From positions 1 through 64,000 of the forward strand of contig NZ_CADCSU010000125.1 in the NCBI RefSeq assembly GCF_902804475.1: a stretch of 64,000 bases of DNA, given 5' to 3'. Under the pieces are notes generated by a model. That model made no database searches. It was not told the DNA's origin and saw nothing but the letters and a program-made list of their open reading frames with translations. Below, piece by piece: positions 1-8,991 of this stretch (within the stretch, counting starts at the first letter, position 1; the number at the start of each line of letters is the position of its first letter). A program made the translations under genes and the position numbers. Origin of the DNA: Flavobacterium bizetiae (lineage in GTDB: Bacteria; Bacteroidota; Bacteroidia; Flavobacteriales; Flavobacteriaceae).

Positions 1-446
1 AAGTTATTTACTTTATAAATATAAACCTTATGCGATAATCGGGTATTCTATTTTTGATTTTTATAATGCATTACAAAAAAAAGCTCTCTTCAATCTAATG
101 ATTTACTAAACTGTTTTCTATTCTTCAGGATGTCATTTTCAAGGCAAGAAATCTTCAAAAATAAATTCCATTATCAATCAAAATTCATAAAAAAGCGAGA
201 GACTTTATCTCGTGTCAATCCTTAATTAATTTCAAAAAAAACAGGTTATTGAAAGATTTTAAAAAAAATAAAAAAAGGACGTAGGGGTAAAATTTGATTC
301 AGTTGTATTACTACAATAACAAGAGCAGAATTCAGCAACTCTTAATCTCAAATTGCCTTATGATACCAATAATTATCACTGTCGTATTACTTTTTTGGTT
401 ATTTAAAAAAATCGAAACTATTGCATCTGAGAACTTCAGCTTTGTT
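1..446. other. AT-rich stretch without a convincing gene
   Basis: I see no RNA gene, hairpin terminator or supported coding region before the GTG at 447. A reading frame continuous with the next gene opens at a TTG at 294, but it would place a second hydrophobic stretch ahead of a normal signal peptide, so I regard 294-446 as probably untranslated. The start of the window shows no recognisable end of an upstream gene. Confidence 0.4.
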
Positions 447-1040
447 GTGATCTCCGCCAAAGTAAAATTTTCTGTTGTCTTTCTTCTCATTGCAACAACT
501 TTTCAGGCACAAGAAAAAACAGTAAACTATAACGTATTGCGCAATGGCACTATCATTGGGCAAATGCAGTTTTACCAAAAGACTTATAATGATGATGTTT
601 TCCTGAAAATTTCATCAGAAGTAAAAACCAGATTGATTTTTGGTATTGATATTAAAACAGAAGAAGGTTCGCATTTTAAAAACGGAAAACTAATCTCGTC
701 GTACGTGAAGCGCCACGTAAACGGAAAAGAGAAAGCCAATAAAACGACCCAACTTATCGATTCGAGCTATAAAACTTTAGCCGAAAATAAAAAGGGTCAA
801 ATTAAGCAACAATACATCGATTACAATCTTATGCTGCTTTACAGCAAAGAACCTGTGGACGAAAGCGAGGTTTACTCGGATAGTTTTCAGCAATTTTTAG
901 TGATCAAAAAAACGAACCATCACTCCTATCGTATTGTATTGCCTGACGGAAATTATAATGATTACCATTTCCTGAACGGTATATGCCAAAAAGTCGAATT
1001 GCATCATTCCTTATTTACAATCAACATTCAAATTGCATAA
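447..1040 (+). CDS. Secreted DUF6134-like protein
   Basis: A small exported protein of unknown function. From the GTG at 447 the product begins MISAKVKFSVVFLLIATTFQ and is followed by AQE, a standard signal peptide and cleavage site; the mature part is about 175 residues, rich in charged residues and beta-strand-like. The frame stays open to a TTG at 294, but that start would add an odd second hydrophobic segment. The overall pattern (short motif NGTIIGQM, later DGNYNDYHF near the C-terminus) resembles DUF6134 proteins of flavobacteria; this is recalled, not searched. The hydroxylase gene follows 22 bp downstream, so the two are probably co-transcribed. Confidence 0.6.
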   Translation: MISAKVKFSVVFLLIATTFQAQEKTVNYNVLRNGTIIGQMQFYQKTYNDDVFLKISSEVKTRLIFGIDIKTEEGSHFKNGKLISSYVKRHVNGKEKANKTTQLIDSSYKTLAENKKGQIKQQYIDYNLMLLYSKEPVDESEVYSDSFQQFLVIKKTNHHSYRIVLPDGNYNDYHFLNGICQKVELHHSLFTINIQIA

Positions 1041-1062
1041 ATCAATCTAAAAATCAATCATC

Positions 1063-2091
1063 ATGATCAAAATCATCAATTATTTATTTACTAAACTCAC
1101 TTTCTTTGGTGCAGAACCTATTGCAATGGGCAAAATTCATGAAATCGAAAAAAGTGCGCCCAACTTAATTGTATATGCACTACCTGTTGTATTATTTTTT
1201 ACTGTACTTGAATTTGTTGTTTTTTACTTTTTAGAAAAAAAAGAATACGACAAAAAAGAGACTTTAGGATCGGTTTTAATTGGCCTGGGAAATCTAACGG
1301 TTAATTTATTAATGAAAACCGGTTTATTGTATGCCGTTGTTGGAATTTACAATATCCTGCCTTATCGCATGGAATTTAATTGGTGGAGCTTAATACCGTG
1401 TTTTATACTTTATGATTTTAGCTCGTACTGGACACACCGAATCTCTCATTATTGCCGTTTTTTCTGGGCTACTCACGTCGTGCATCATTCTGCCGATCAT
1501 TATAATCTTACGGTAAGTTTTAGACAAAGTTGGTTTCAGTATGCTAAAATTGTATTTTTTATTCCGCTGATTTTTGCCGGGTTTCATCCTGCTGTATTTT
1601 TTATTGCCAATCAACTGAGTGTTTTGTATCAGTTTTGGGTACATACAGAAGCCATTGGAAAACTGCATCCGTTTATCGAAAAACATTTCGGAACTCCATC
1701 AAACCATCGTGTACATCACGGAAGCCAGGAAAAATATCTCGACAAAAACTTTGGCGCCACTTTTATGATTTGGGACCACTTGTTTAATTCCTTTCAATAC
1801 GAAGAAGAAAAACCGCGCTATGGTATTACGAGTGCGCTTAAAAGTAAACTCAATCCGTTATACCTTAACATTCATGAGTTTCAGGATATTATCAGGGATG
1901 TAAAAAAAGCAAAAGGCTTCAGGAAAAAGATGTACTATATTTTTGCCAGTCCTGACGCTATTGCCAAGAATAAATTAAAAAAAGAAATTACTCAACCTCA
2001 ATTGTCTGTATCATGCGAAGAAGTCAAAAAAAGCAACAAGAATTTCAATACCAACTTTTCGAATACTTTAGCCGAAAAGATAATTGTATAA
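1063..2091 (+). CDS. Sterol desaturase / fatty acid hydroxylase family membrane protein
   Basis: A membrane di-iron oxygenase of the fatty-acid hydroxylase superfamily, 342 residues. The histidine clusters that bind the two irons are visible: HRISH near residue 127, HVVHH near residue 141, an isolated H in the HTEAIGKLH stretch, and NHRVHHG near residue 218. Four or so hydrophobic segments surround them, placing the active site at the cytoplasmic face of the inner membrane. Substrates in this family include sterols, alkylglycerols, carotenoids and fatty acids; nothing here fixes which. The last 60 residues are basic and serine/asparagine rich and overlap the start of the next small frame. Confidence 0.85.
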   Translation: MIKIINYLFTKLTFFGAEPIAMGKIHEIEKSAPNLIVYALPVVLFFTVLEFVVFYFLEKKEYDKKETLGSVLIGLGNLTVNLLMKTGLLYAVVGIYNILPYRMEFNWWSLIPCFILYDFSSYWTHRISHYCRFFWATHVVHHSADHYNLTVSFRQSWFQYAKIVFFIPLIFAGFHPAVFFIANQLSVLYQFWVHTEAIGKLHPFIEKHFGTPSNHRVHHGSQEKYLDKNFGATFMIWDHLFNSFQYEEEKPRYGITSALKSKLNPLYLNIHEFQDIIRDVKKAKGFRKKMYYIFASPDAIAKNKLKKEITQPQLSVSCEEVKKSNKNFNTNFSNTLAEKIIV

Positions 2092-2294
2092 AAAACATAG
2101 AAAATGAAATAATCAGCACAGAAACAGATAAAGCATTAACGTTTACCTATCTCTCAGATCATAGTTGTATTGTGCATTGTTACGAATTTAGTTTAAATAC
2201 TGATATCGATATGAACACTACAATTGATGCTTTTATTGAGCTATTAACTAATCACAACAAGGTGCATTACCAGCCCAATGCTTCTTACAATTAA
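2013..2294 (+). CDS. Small hypothetical protein overlapping the hydroxylase 3' end
   Basis: A 93-residue frame that overlaps the end of the hydroxylase gene by 79 bp in another reading frame. The first 25 residues are basic and simply shadow the upstream gene, whereas residues 35-93 look protein-like and could be the true body. No ATG lies between the overlap and the body, so either the overlapping ATG or a rare start is used. It sits just upstream of an ECF sigma gene. No family recognised; existence uncertain. Confidence 0.35.
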   Translation: MRRSQKKQQEFQYQLFEYFSRKDNCIKNIENEIISTETDKALTFTYLSDHSCIVHCYEFSLNTDIDMNTTIDAFIELLTNHNKVHYQPNASYN

Positions 2295-2325
2295 TCAAAA
2301 GACAACATTAAATATAAAAAGTATA

Positions 2326-2333
2326 TATCTTTG
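2326..2333 (+). promoter_or_regulatory. -7 element TATCTTTG of the ECF sigma gene
   Basis: TATCTTTG matches the Bacteroidota -7 consensus TAnnTTTG exactly. It overlaps a TTG (2331) that opens the sigma reading frame, so that TTG cannot be the start of a transcript made here; the GTG at 2355 is then the likely start. I do not see a good -33 TTTG at the right distance. Confidence 0.45.
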
Positions 2334-2354
2334 ATTGAATATCAAAACGTATTA

Positions 2355-2936
2355 GTGGAGTATAGCAATACAGACCAAATCAGTTTTATAAAAAACGGAA
2401 ATGAAGCTGCTTTTGAAAAGGTTTTTAAAATGTATTTTAGAAACCTTCACGCTTTTGCGTACACTTTTATGAAAGACGATATCATTGCCGAAGAAATTGT
2501 ACAAAATGTGTTTTTTAAGGTTTGGGAAAAGAAAGATCAACTGCAAATTGATGATTCATTAAAAGCTTATCTCTACAGAGCGGTGCATAATGAGAGTCTC
2601 AATCACATCAAACACCTTAAAATAAAAAGCTCTTTTCAACTTCAGTATTCAGGTAATATGGAATCCTCAAATCAAGATGCATCCAATCAAATGATGGCAT
2701 CTGAACTCGAAAGCGATATTCAAAAAGCAATTAACGAATTGCCGCAACAATGCCGAACCATTTTTCAGATGAGTCGTTTCGAGCAACTCAAATATCAGCA
2801 AATTGCCGATCAATTGAATATTTCTATCAAAACAGTCGAAAACCAAATGGGTAAAGCGCTAAAAGTATTACGCATTAAACTGGTTGAATATCTTCCTTTC
2901 CTGCTTCACTTTTTATATTTAATACGAAGATCATGA
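2355..2936 (+). CDS. ECF-type RNA polymerase sigma factor
   Basis: Alternative sigma-70 factor of the extracytoplasmic-function group, about 193 residues from the GTG at 2355. Region 2 is seen in the AFEKVFKMYFRNLHAFAY stretch followed by a VFFKVWE motif, and region 4 in the C-terminal helix-turn-helix LNISIKTVENQMGKALKVLR. The length and motifs are those of the sigma factors that Bacteroidota pair with FecR anti-sigma factors. The FecR gene overlaps its stop codon by 4 bp (ATGA), so the two are translationally coupled. It should direct RNA polymerase to genes of this locus, probably including the repeat protein downstream. Confidence 0.92.
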   Translation: MEYSNTDQISFIKNGNEAAFEKVFKMYFRNLHAFAYTFMKDDIIAEEIVQNVFFKVWEKKDQLQIDDSLKAYLYRAVHNESLNHIKHLKIKSSFQLQYSGNMESSNQDASNQMMASELESDIQKAINELPQQCRTIFQMSRFEQLKYQQIADQLNISIKTVENQMGKALKVLRIKLVEYLPFLLHFLYLIRRS

Positions 2937-3913
2937 GCCAAAACAATATGAATATGAACGATGATTTACTAGTGAAATACCTGGTTGGCGAAACTGATGC
3001 AAACGAAAGCGCAACAGTAGAAATTTGGCTTAAAGCCGATGAAAAAAACTTAAACTATTATAAGGGTTTTAAGAAAATATGGGAAGACAGCCTTGTACTT
3101 GCTGACCAAAAAACCGTTGATGAAAATGCAGCCTGGAAACGATTTCAAAATCGCATTCACGAAAATGATGTTCCTGTGCATACTTTGAAAAAGTCTTCGA
3201 TGAATTGGTTACGAATTGCTGCCTCAATTTTGCTAATTAGCACTTTGGGATGGCTGGGTTATTCTTATTTCGAAAATAAATCTGCCAATACCCTAATCGA
3301 AATAAAAACAGCAAACACAACTCTAAACGATACGTTGCCAGATGGTACAACGGTTACTTTAAATAAAAATTCATCTTTGTCTTATACCAATAAGTTTAAA
3401 GGCAAAACACGACCAGTTACCTTAAAGGGCGAAGCTTTTTTTTATGTTTCTCCAGACAAAACAAAACCTTTTATCATTACAGTAAACGATGTTACGGTAC
3501 AAGTAGTTGGAACTTCATTTAATGTAAAAAACAAAAACGGAAAAACAACTGTAGATGTCGAAACCGGAATTGTAAAAGTGAGCAAAAACAAAGATCAGGT
3601 AGAATTAAGACATGGCGAAAAAGTAGTCATTGCCGATCTACAATCGCATTTATTAAAAAGCGTCAGCAAAGGCAAACTGTATAATTATTATCGCAATAAC
3701 GAACTTGTTTGCGAAGAAACGCCATTGCATGAATTGGTCGATGCGCTCAACGAAATATACGACGCAAATATTATTATAAAGAAAACCGCGTTGCAGAAAA
3801 AACCAATAACAACGGTATTTAAAGATCAGTCATTAGATGAAATTTTAGAAGTAATTCAAGAAACATTCCTGATCGAGATTGAACGCAAAGACAACCAAAT
3901 CATATTAGAGTAA
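2933..3913 (+). CDS. FecR family anti-sigma factor (DUF4974 C-terminus)
   Basis: Single-pass inner-membrane anti-sigma regulator, 326 residues. The N-terminal 85 residues are cytoplasmic and would hold the sigma factor; a transmembrane helix lies at about residues 87-105 (WLRIAASILLISTLGWLGY). The periplasmic part contains the FecR core (LPDGTTVTLNKNSSLSY and FNVKNKNGKTTVDVETG) and a C-terminal DUF4974/STN-like domain from about residue 255. The gene overlaps the sigma gene by 4 bp. In the classical system the signal arrives from the N-terminal STN-type domain of a TonB receptor; here the gene 9 bp downstream has an STN domain but no receptor barrel. Confidence 0.92.
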   Translation: MSQNNMNMNDDLLVKYLVGETDANESATVEIWLKADEKNLNYYKGFKKIWEDSLVLADQKTVDENAAWKRFQNRIHENDVPVHTLKKSSMNWLRIAASILLISTLGWLGYSYFENKSANTLIEIKTANTTLNDTLPDGTTVTLNKNSSLSYTNKFKGKTRPVTLKGEAFFYVSPDKTKPFIITVNDVTVQVVGTSFNVKNKNGKTTVDVETGIVKVSKNKDQVELRHGEKVVIADLQSHLLKSVSKGKLYNYYRNNELVCEETPLHELVDALNEIYDANIIIKKTALQKKPITTVFKDQSLDEILEVIQETFLIEIERKDNQIILE

Positions 3914-3922
3914 TTCCATTAT

Positions 3923-5686
3923 ATGTTCATGAACTCAAAAATTACTTTAATATCGTTTTTATTTTTACTTTTTTCAGGCGCCTTTTTTAGCGCTCATGCT
4001 CAGTCTATGCTAGACATTCCGATATCTGTTCAGGCAGACAAAAAACCTTTAGGCAATATTCTGGGTTTAATGGAGCAAAAAGGAAATTTTAGATTTGCTT
4101 ATTACAGCAAATTAGTTGCAAAAGATAGTCTGGTAAGCATTCACGCCGATCAGTCTACGATAAAAGACGTTCTCGATCAATTATTAAAAAACCGATATGA
4201 ATATAAAGAATCAAAAGGGTTTATAATTCTGCGTTATGCGCCTTTGGAACTTGCTCTTGTGCTAGAAAAAAACAGCGTTGTAGGCGATTATCAGGTTGTA
4301 AATGGCTACATCATGGATGTACAAACCAACAAACGTATTGAAAATGCAAGTGTCTACGAAAAAAACGCCCTGCAATCTACCTTGACAGACAAAGAAGGTT
4401 TTTTTGAATTAAAACTAAAAAACATTCCTGAAACTATTGAGCTTACCGTTGTCAAGGAAAATTACAAAACCATTACTACTATTTTCCTTTCGGAAATTAA
4501 AATACAAATGGGCTCCAGAAAATCGGCAAATTCAGATTATGTCGATGGTGATTTTTCTGCAGTCGAAAGATCCGGAATTGGCCGTTTCTTTATTTCATCT
4601 AAACAAAAAATACAATCGCTTAATCTTGGTGGGCTTATATCTGAAGTTCCTGTACAAGCTTCTCTTATTCCGAGTCTGAGTACGCGCGGTATGATGAACT
4701 CGCAAATTAACAGCAGTGTTTCTTTAAACTTGTTAGGAGGATATACGGGCGGAGTTCGCGGAGTCGAAATGGCGGGACTTTACAATATTAATCGTATGAA
4801 TGTTCATGCCTTACAAATGGCTGGGATATTCAATACCGTAGGCGGATCTGTAAAAGGAGTTCAGCTAGCCGGAGTTTATAATAATGTCTTTGGAGATCTT
4901 AACGGTTTGCAAATGAGCGGAATTCATAATAGCGTAAAAGGTTCACAGATAGGTTTGCAAATTTCAGGCATTTATAATCATACTCAGCAAGATTCTAAAG
5001 GAATCCAGATTGCGGCTATTTATAATAATGTAAATGGTTCTCAAAACGGATTGCAAATTTCAGGTATTTATAATGCCGGACATCAAAAAGTGCGCGGTAT
5101 GCAAATTGCCGCATTAAATTATGCCAAAGAATTAGACGGACTTCAGATTGGATTAATCAATTTTGCGGGTTCGCCATCAGGTTATAGTTTTGGATTATTA
5201 AATTTTAAAAAAGATGGTTATCAAAAATTTAGTGTGACACGCAATGAAATTTCCGATATTAATTTAGCTATAAAAACAGGAGATAATAAACTCTACACTA
5301 TTTTGATGGTAGGAAAAAGCGAACGAACTAACGAAGAAAAACTAACTTCTTTTGGGTTCGGGTTAGGAAAAAATGCGCCGTTAGGAAACCGCCTTAGTTA
5401 CAATCCTGAAATCAGTATTCAGTATCTTTATTTAGGAAACTGGGACAGATATAATTTTGTCTATAAATTCGATTCTCCGTTTACGTTTCGAATACTCAAA
5501 GGTGTAGCGCTGTCTGCCGGACCTTCATTTAATCTTTATTCCTCTGAAAGAAGAGACAAAAGCAGCCCCGACATCAATAATTCTACTTTTGTGCAAAACC
5601 GAACCAAACGTTATAATGTAATAAAAGACAATGGCAACGGAATTACTGGATGGGTAGGCTGGAGCTTTGGTTTAACCTTATTTTAA
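3923..5686 (+). CDS. STN + carboxypeptidase-like + LA_2272-type repeat outer-surface protein
   Basis: Exported 587-residue protein. A signal peptide ends at AHAQ (residue 27). Residues about 30-110 form an STN (secretin/TonB N-terminal) domain and about 120-197 a carboxypeptidase-D regulatory-like fold (VNGYIMDVQTNKRIENASVY). From about residue 272 to 427 come nine or so 16-residue repeats of the form LQISGIYNxVxGSxxG, like the LA_2272 surface repeats described from Leptospira. The C-terminal 130 residues look like beta strands and end in F, as outer-membrane barrels do. There is no TonB plug or SusC-like receptor domain. It is the third gene of the sigma-FecR operon and is presumably both sensor and target of it. 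Ligand unknown. Confidence 0.75.
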   Translation: MFMNSKITLISFLFLLFSGAFFSAHAQSMLDIPISVQADKKPLGNILGLMEQKGNFRFAYYSKLVAKDSLVSIHADQSTIKDVLDQLLKNRYEYKESKGFIILRYAPLELALVLEKNSVVGDYQVVNGYIMDVQTNKRIENASVYEKNALQSTLTDKEGFFELKLKNIPETIELTVVKENYKTITTIFLSEIKIQMGSRKSANSDYVDGDFSAVERSGIGRFFISSKQKIQSLNLGGLISEVPVQASLIPSLSTRGMMNSQINSSVSLNLLGGYTGGVRGVEMAGLYNINRMNVHALQMAGIFNTVGGSVKGVQLAGVYNNVFGDLNGLQMSGIHNSVKGSQIGLQISGIYNHTQQDSKGIQIAAIYNNVNGSQNGLQISGIYNAGHQKVRGMQIAALNYAKELDGLQIGLINFAGSPSGYSFGLLNFKKDGYQKFSVTRNEISDINLAIKTGDNKLYTILMVGKSERTNEEKLTSFGFGLGKNAPLGNRLSYNPEISIQYLYLGNWDRYNFVYKFDSPFTFRILKGVALSAGPSFNLYSSERRDKSSPDINNSTFVQNRTKRYNVIKDNGNGITGWVGWSFGLTLF

Positions 5687-5854
5687 ATAACACTTTACAA
5701 AACTTTTTTTAATGCTTTTATTACGTTAAAAATCTGAATTTAGAATTTAGCTAATTTCAACCAATAATCCACAGACATTCAAAACATTACCAAAAATCTA
5801 CTAAAATTGTGAATATCTATTTCAGGAATTCAGCCTTTATTTTCCTGTAAAATC

Positions 5855-5862
5855 TATCTTTG
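5855..5862 (+). promoter_or_regulatory. -7 element TATCTTTG of the DUF4494 gene
   Basis: Exact match to TAnnTTTG, 23 bases before the ATG at 5886. The -33 region is poor (no TTTG at 17-21 bp), so the call rests on the -7 element alone. Confidence 0.5.
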
Positions 5863-5885
5863 GCATCCTTAAAAAACATTAGAAG

Positions 5886-6422
5886 ATGAGCGCAACTTGG
5901 TACGAATGCAAAGTAAAATATAGAAAGACAGACGAAACCGGAGGACAAAAAGTTTTAACCGAGCCTTATTTGGTTGATGCTTTATCGTATACCGAAGCCG
6001 AAAAAAGAATAAATGAAGAAATGGCGGCTTACATTAGTGAAGAATTTAAAATCACGAATATAAAAGTAGCTAACTATGCCGAAATTCATCCTTTCGAAAA
6101 TGCAGATCGTTGGTTTAAATCGAAAGTTTCATTATTGGCTTATGACGAAGAAAGCGGTAAAGAAAGAAAATCGAACATGTATATTTTAGTGCAGGCAAAT
6201 GATGTAAGAGAAGCTTATGATAATACGCTTCATATCATGCAAAGCACTATGGGAGAATATTCGATCCCGGCAGTTTCTGAGTCTCCAATTATGGATGTTT
6301 TCCCTTATTTCAGCGGTGAAGAAGGCGAAACCGAACAATTAGAAAGATTCAATAGACTAAAAGCTTCAAAACCTGTAGAGGTCGAAAAAATCGACCATAT
6401 GGAATTTGAAGAGGCAGAATAA
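5886..6422 (+). CDS. DUF4494 domain-containing protein
   Basis: Soluble 178-residue protein matching the DUF4494 pattern of Bacteroidota: it opens MSATWYECKVKYRKTDETG and contains the phrases YTEAEKRINEEM, ADRWFKSKVS and MYILVQANDVREAY. There is no signal peptide. The ATG is placed 23 bases after a -7 promoter element and a terminator follows at 6477, so it is transcribed alone. The family is small, strongly conserved in Bacteroidota and of unknown function. Confidence 0.85.
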   Translation: MSATWYECKVKYRKTDETGGQKVLTEPYLVDALSYTEAEKRINEEMAAYISEEFKITNIKVANYAEIHPFENADRWFKSKVSLLAYDEESGKERKSNMYILVQANDVREAYDNTLHIMQSTMGEYSIPAVSESPIMDVFPYFSGEEGETEQLERFNRLKASKPVEVEKIDHMEFEEAE

Positions 6423-6476
6423 TCTTTTAAATCCCAAAAATAAAATTACAAATTCCAAAAGAGGATTTTGAAAAAT

Positions 6477-6504
6477 AGCTTCAGAGAAATCTGGAGCTTT
6501 TTTA
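6477..6504 (+). terminator. Rho-independent terminator, family copy 1
   Basis: AGCTTCAGA-GAAA-TCTGGAGCT followed by six T. The stem pairs with one G-U and closes on a GAAA tetraloop. It ends the DUF4494 transcript. It is the first of seven near-identical hairpins in this window (others at 8870, 10648, 11327, 15531, 18189, 19100). Confidence 0.85.
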
Positions 6505-6598
6505 TTTTGTAACATTTAAGCCAATAAACTGTCTTATTCGGAAATCAAAATAAATTATATATTAGCATTACCATTAACCACCTACAAACCAAATCTTC

Positions 6599-8128
6599 AT
6601 GAGCAAAAAAACAATAATTCTAATTGGGTTTATCCTGCTAAAATTTGTTTTGCAATATCAATTAATAAATCCTGAATACGATTTGCAACGTGATGAATAT
6701 CTGCATCTCGATCAGGCACATCACCTGGCCTGGGGTTATTTATCGGTTCCGCCGGTAACTTCCTGGATTTCTTATATTATATTTCTTCTTGGTAATACTG
6801 TTTTTTGGGTAAAATTTTTCCCTGCTCTTTTTGGCGCTTTAACGCTTTTGATCGTCTGGAAAACTATCGAGAGTTTAAAAGGCAATTTATATGCGTTAAT
6901 TCTAGGTGCAACTTGTATCTTATTTTCGACATTGTTGCGAATTAATACGCTGTACCAGCCCAACTCATTAGACATATCGTGTTGGACAGGTTTTTACTAT
7001 ATTATCATTCAATACATCCTGACCGAAAAACCTAAATACTTTTTTATAGGTGCGATCGTATTTGCCTTTGGTTTTCTAAACAAATACAATATTTTGTTTT
7101 TGCTAATTGGCCTCCTTCCTGCCCTATTATTATCCAGTGAAAGAAAAGTGTTTGTCGAGAAAAAACTTTACTTCGCCCTGATTGTGGGATTGTTTTTAAT
7201 TTTACCCAATCTTTTATGGCAATACAATAATCACTTTCCTATTGTGCACCATATGAAAGAATTGGCTGAAACACAATTGGTCAATGTTGACCGAACAGGT
7301 TTTCTAAAAGAACAATTATTGTTTTTTATTGGTTCTTTCTTGGTGATTATTGCTGCTTTGTATGCGTTGTTGTTATACAAACCTTTTGCCCGATTCAAAT
7401 TCTTTTTTGCATCGCTGATTTTTACCCTTGCCATCTTTATGTATTTTAAGGCCAAAGCGTATTATGCTATTGGGCTATATCCTGTTTATATTGCTTTTGG
7501 CGCAGTTTTTCTTTCGCAAATTTTACAAACGGGCTGGAAACGTTACTTACAACCAGTGTTTATTATTATTCCGTTATTGTTTTTTATTCCGATGTACCAT
7601 CTTACGTTTCCCAATAAAAGCCCTGAATATTTTGTAAAAAATCAGGAGCAATATAAAAAAATAGGAATGCTTCGTTGGGAAGACGGGAAAGATCACGATT
7701 TGCCACAAGATTTTGCCGACATGCTGGGCTGGAAAGAACTGGCCCGAAAAACAGATTCGGTTTATGCTTTAATCCCAAACAAAAAGGAAACGATCGTACT
7801 TTGCGATAATTACGGACAAGCCGGAGCCATCAATTATTATACTAAAAAAGGAATTAAAGCCGTTTCTTTTAATGCTGATTATGTCAATTGGTTTGATCTT
7901 ACTATTCAGTACAAAAACCTCATCCGAATTAAAAATTACGAAGAAAAGAGTACCGAATTTAAGGAAACTGGTCCGTTTTTTCAATCCTCAGCAATTGCCG
8001 GCGAAATAACCAACAAATATGCACGAGAGTACAAAACGACTATTTTTGTGTTTACCAAAGCTAAAATCAATATTAATAAAAGAATTGAAGACGAAATAAA
8101 AGAAGAAAAGGATTATCTCAAGGAATAA
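6599..8128 (+). CDS. GT39-type integral membrane glycosyltransferase
   Basis: Polytopic inner-membrane protein, 509 residues, of the ArnT/PMT (glycosyltransferase family 39, PMT_2) type. The first extracytoplasmic loop carries the acidic pair YDLQRDEYLHLDQ near residues 27-39, where these enzymes bind metal and the lipid-phosphate sugar donor. About ten hydrophobic helices follow to residue 340, then a 160-residue soluble C-terminal domain on the periplasmic side. Such proteins move a sugar from a polyprenyl-phosphate carrier to lipid or protein. Acceptor unknown. DUF4269 starts 9 bp downstream, so they probably share a transcript. Confidence 0.85.
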   Translation: MSKKTIILIGFILLKFVLQYQLINPEYDLQRDEYLHLDQAHHLAWGYLSVPPVTSWISYIIFLLGNTVFWVKFFPALFGALTLLIVWKTIESLKGNLYALILGATCILFSTLLRINTLYQPNSLDISCWTGFYYIIIQYILTEKPKYFFIGAIVFAFGFLNKYNILFLLIGLLPALLLSSERKVFVEKKLYFALIVGLFLILPNLLWQYNNHFPIVHHMKELAETQLVNVDRTGFLKEQLLFFIGSFLVIIAALYALLLYKPFARFKFFFASLIFTLAIFMYFKAKAYYAIGLYPVYIAFGAVFLSQILQTGWKRYLQPVFIIIPLLFFIPMYHLTFPNKSPEYFVKNQEQYKKIGMLRWEDGKDHDLPQDFADMLGWKELARKTDSVYALIPNKKETIVLCDNYGQAGAINYYTKKGIKAVSFNADYVNWFDLTIQYKNLIRIKNYEEKSTEFKETGPFFQSSAIAGEITNKYAREYKTTIFVFTKAKININKRIEDEIKEEKDYLKE

Positions 8129-8137
8129 ACTCCAGCA

Positions 8138-8662
8138 ATGACAGACTTTAGCAATATTGAATATTTAAAAAACGGAAATAAAAAACAGCGTAATGCTTTT
8201 GAAGTCTTAACTCAACATAAAATTTTATCGAACCTTGCGGAATTTGACCCAATTTTGGTTGGAACGATTCCGATTAATATTGATATCGAAAACAGCGATT
8301 TGGATATTATTTGTTATTGGAATGACAAAGCCAATTTTATAGAAAAGATCATTTTATTTTTTGGAAAAGAAGCCGGATTCGCTATCAGGGAAATATTTAT
8401 TAATGGCAGAGATTCTGTTGTTGCAAATTTCAAAATAGAAAACTTTGAAATTGAGGTATTTGGACAAAATATTCCCACCAAAGATCAAAACGGATATAGA
8501 CACATGCTTATCGAAAATGAAATTCTACAATCAAAAGGCAACGATTTTAGATCAGAAATTATCAAACTCAAACAAAATGGCTACAAAACCGAACCTGCTT
8601 TTGCCTTTTTATTAGGCCTAAAAGGAGATCCTTACACCGAATTATTAGAATATAAAATCTAA
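8138..8662 (+). CDS. DUF4269 domain-containing protein (nucleotidyltransferase-like)
   Basis: Cytoplasmic 174-residue protein of the DUF4269 family. The central PILVGTIPINIDIENSDLDI stretch resembles the G-T...D-x-D core of minimal nucleotidyltransferases, with aspartates in SDLDII and a later acidic position in FEIEVFGQ; this fold link is my inference. The segment GYRHMLIENEIL and the LGLKGDPY motif near the C-terminus are typical of the family. Nine bases separate it from the glycosyltransferase gene. Role unknown. Confidence 0.8.
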   Translation: MTDFSNIEYLKNGNKKQRNAFEVLTQHKILSNLAEFDPILVGTIPINIDIENSDLDIICYWNDKANFIEKIILFFGKEAGFAIREIFINGRDSVVANFKIENFEIEVFGQNIPTKDQNGYRHMLIENEILQSKGNDFRSEIIKLKQNGYKTEPAFAFLLGLKGDPYTELLEYKI

Positions 8663-8746
8663 GTCATAAATTACGCATATTTAAATACCTCTATTTTAAA
8701 CATTTACAATAAAAAAGCACAAAATAAAAAATAATTCACAAATTTC

Positions 8747-8777
8747 TTTGCATAACCGTATTTAGTGCTTATATTTG
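8747..8777 (+). promoter_or_regulatory. Promoter of the initiator tRNA gene
   Basis: TTTG (8747-8750), 19 bp spacer, TATATTTG (8770-8777): an exact Bacteroidota housekeeping promoter. The tRNA begins 13 bases after the -7 element. Confidence 0.85.
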
Positions 8778-8789
8778 CACCCGAAACAT

Positions 8790-8862
8790 CGCGGGATAGA
8801 GCAGTAGGCAGCTCGTCGGGCTCATAACCCGAAGGTCACAGGTTCGAGTCCTGTTCCCGCTA
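8790..8862 (+). tRNA. tRNA-fMet (CAT), initiator
   Basis: Full cloverleaf: acceptor CGCGGGA / TCCCGCT, D stem GAGC / GCTC, anticodon stem TCGGG / CCCGA around CTCATAA (anticodon CAT), T stem ACAGG / CCTGT with TTCGAGT loop, discriminator A. The C1-U72 mismatch and three consecutive G-C pairs in the anticodon stem are the marks of an initiator tRNA. CCA is not encoded (next bases CTA). A terminator follows directly. The 3' end and terminator are repeated at 10637. Confidence 0.96.
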
Positions 8863-8899
8863 CTAAGACAAAGCTTCAGAGAAATCTGGAGCTTTTTTG
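8859..8899 (+). repeat. 41-bp direct repeat, left copy (tRNA 3' end plus terminator)
   Basis: Bases 8859-8899 are identical to 10637-10677. The repeat starts with the last bases of the tRNA (GCTA), continues CTAAGACA and includes the whole terminator hairpin. With its partner it brackets one gene of about 1.6 kb. Confidence 0.9.
8870..8898 (+). terminator. Rho-independent terminator of tRNA-fMet, family copy 2
   Basis: AAAGCTTCAGA-GAAA-TCTGGAGCTTT and further T residues, eight bases after the tRNA. Same hairpin as six others in the window. Confidence 0.88.
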
Positions 8900-8991
8900 T
8901 TTATATTTACTTTTCATTCTCTTAAAAGAAACAGATAATACAATTGCTGATTCAAATAAGAAATCATTAAGTCCGAAAAAATCTAAAAACA

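Noticed and set aside
294..446. Upstream extension of the first gene to TTG 294
   Set aside because: Adds a second hydrophobic segment in front of a complete signal peptide; the GTG at 447 fits an exported protein better.
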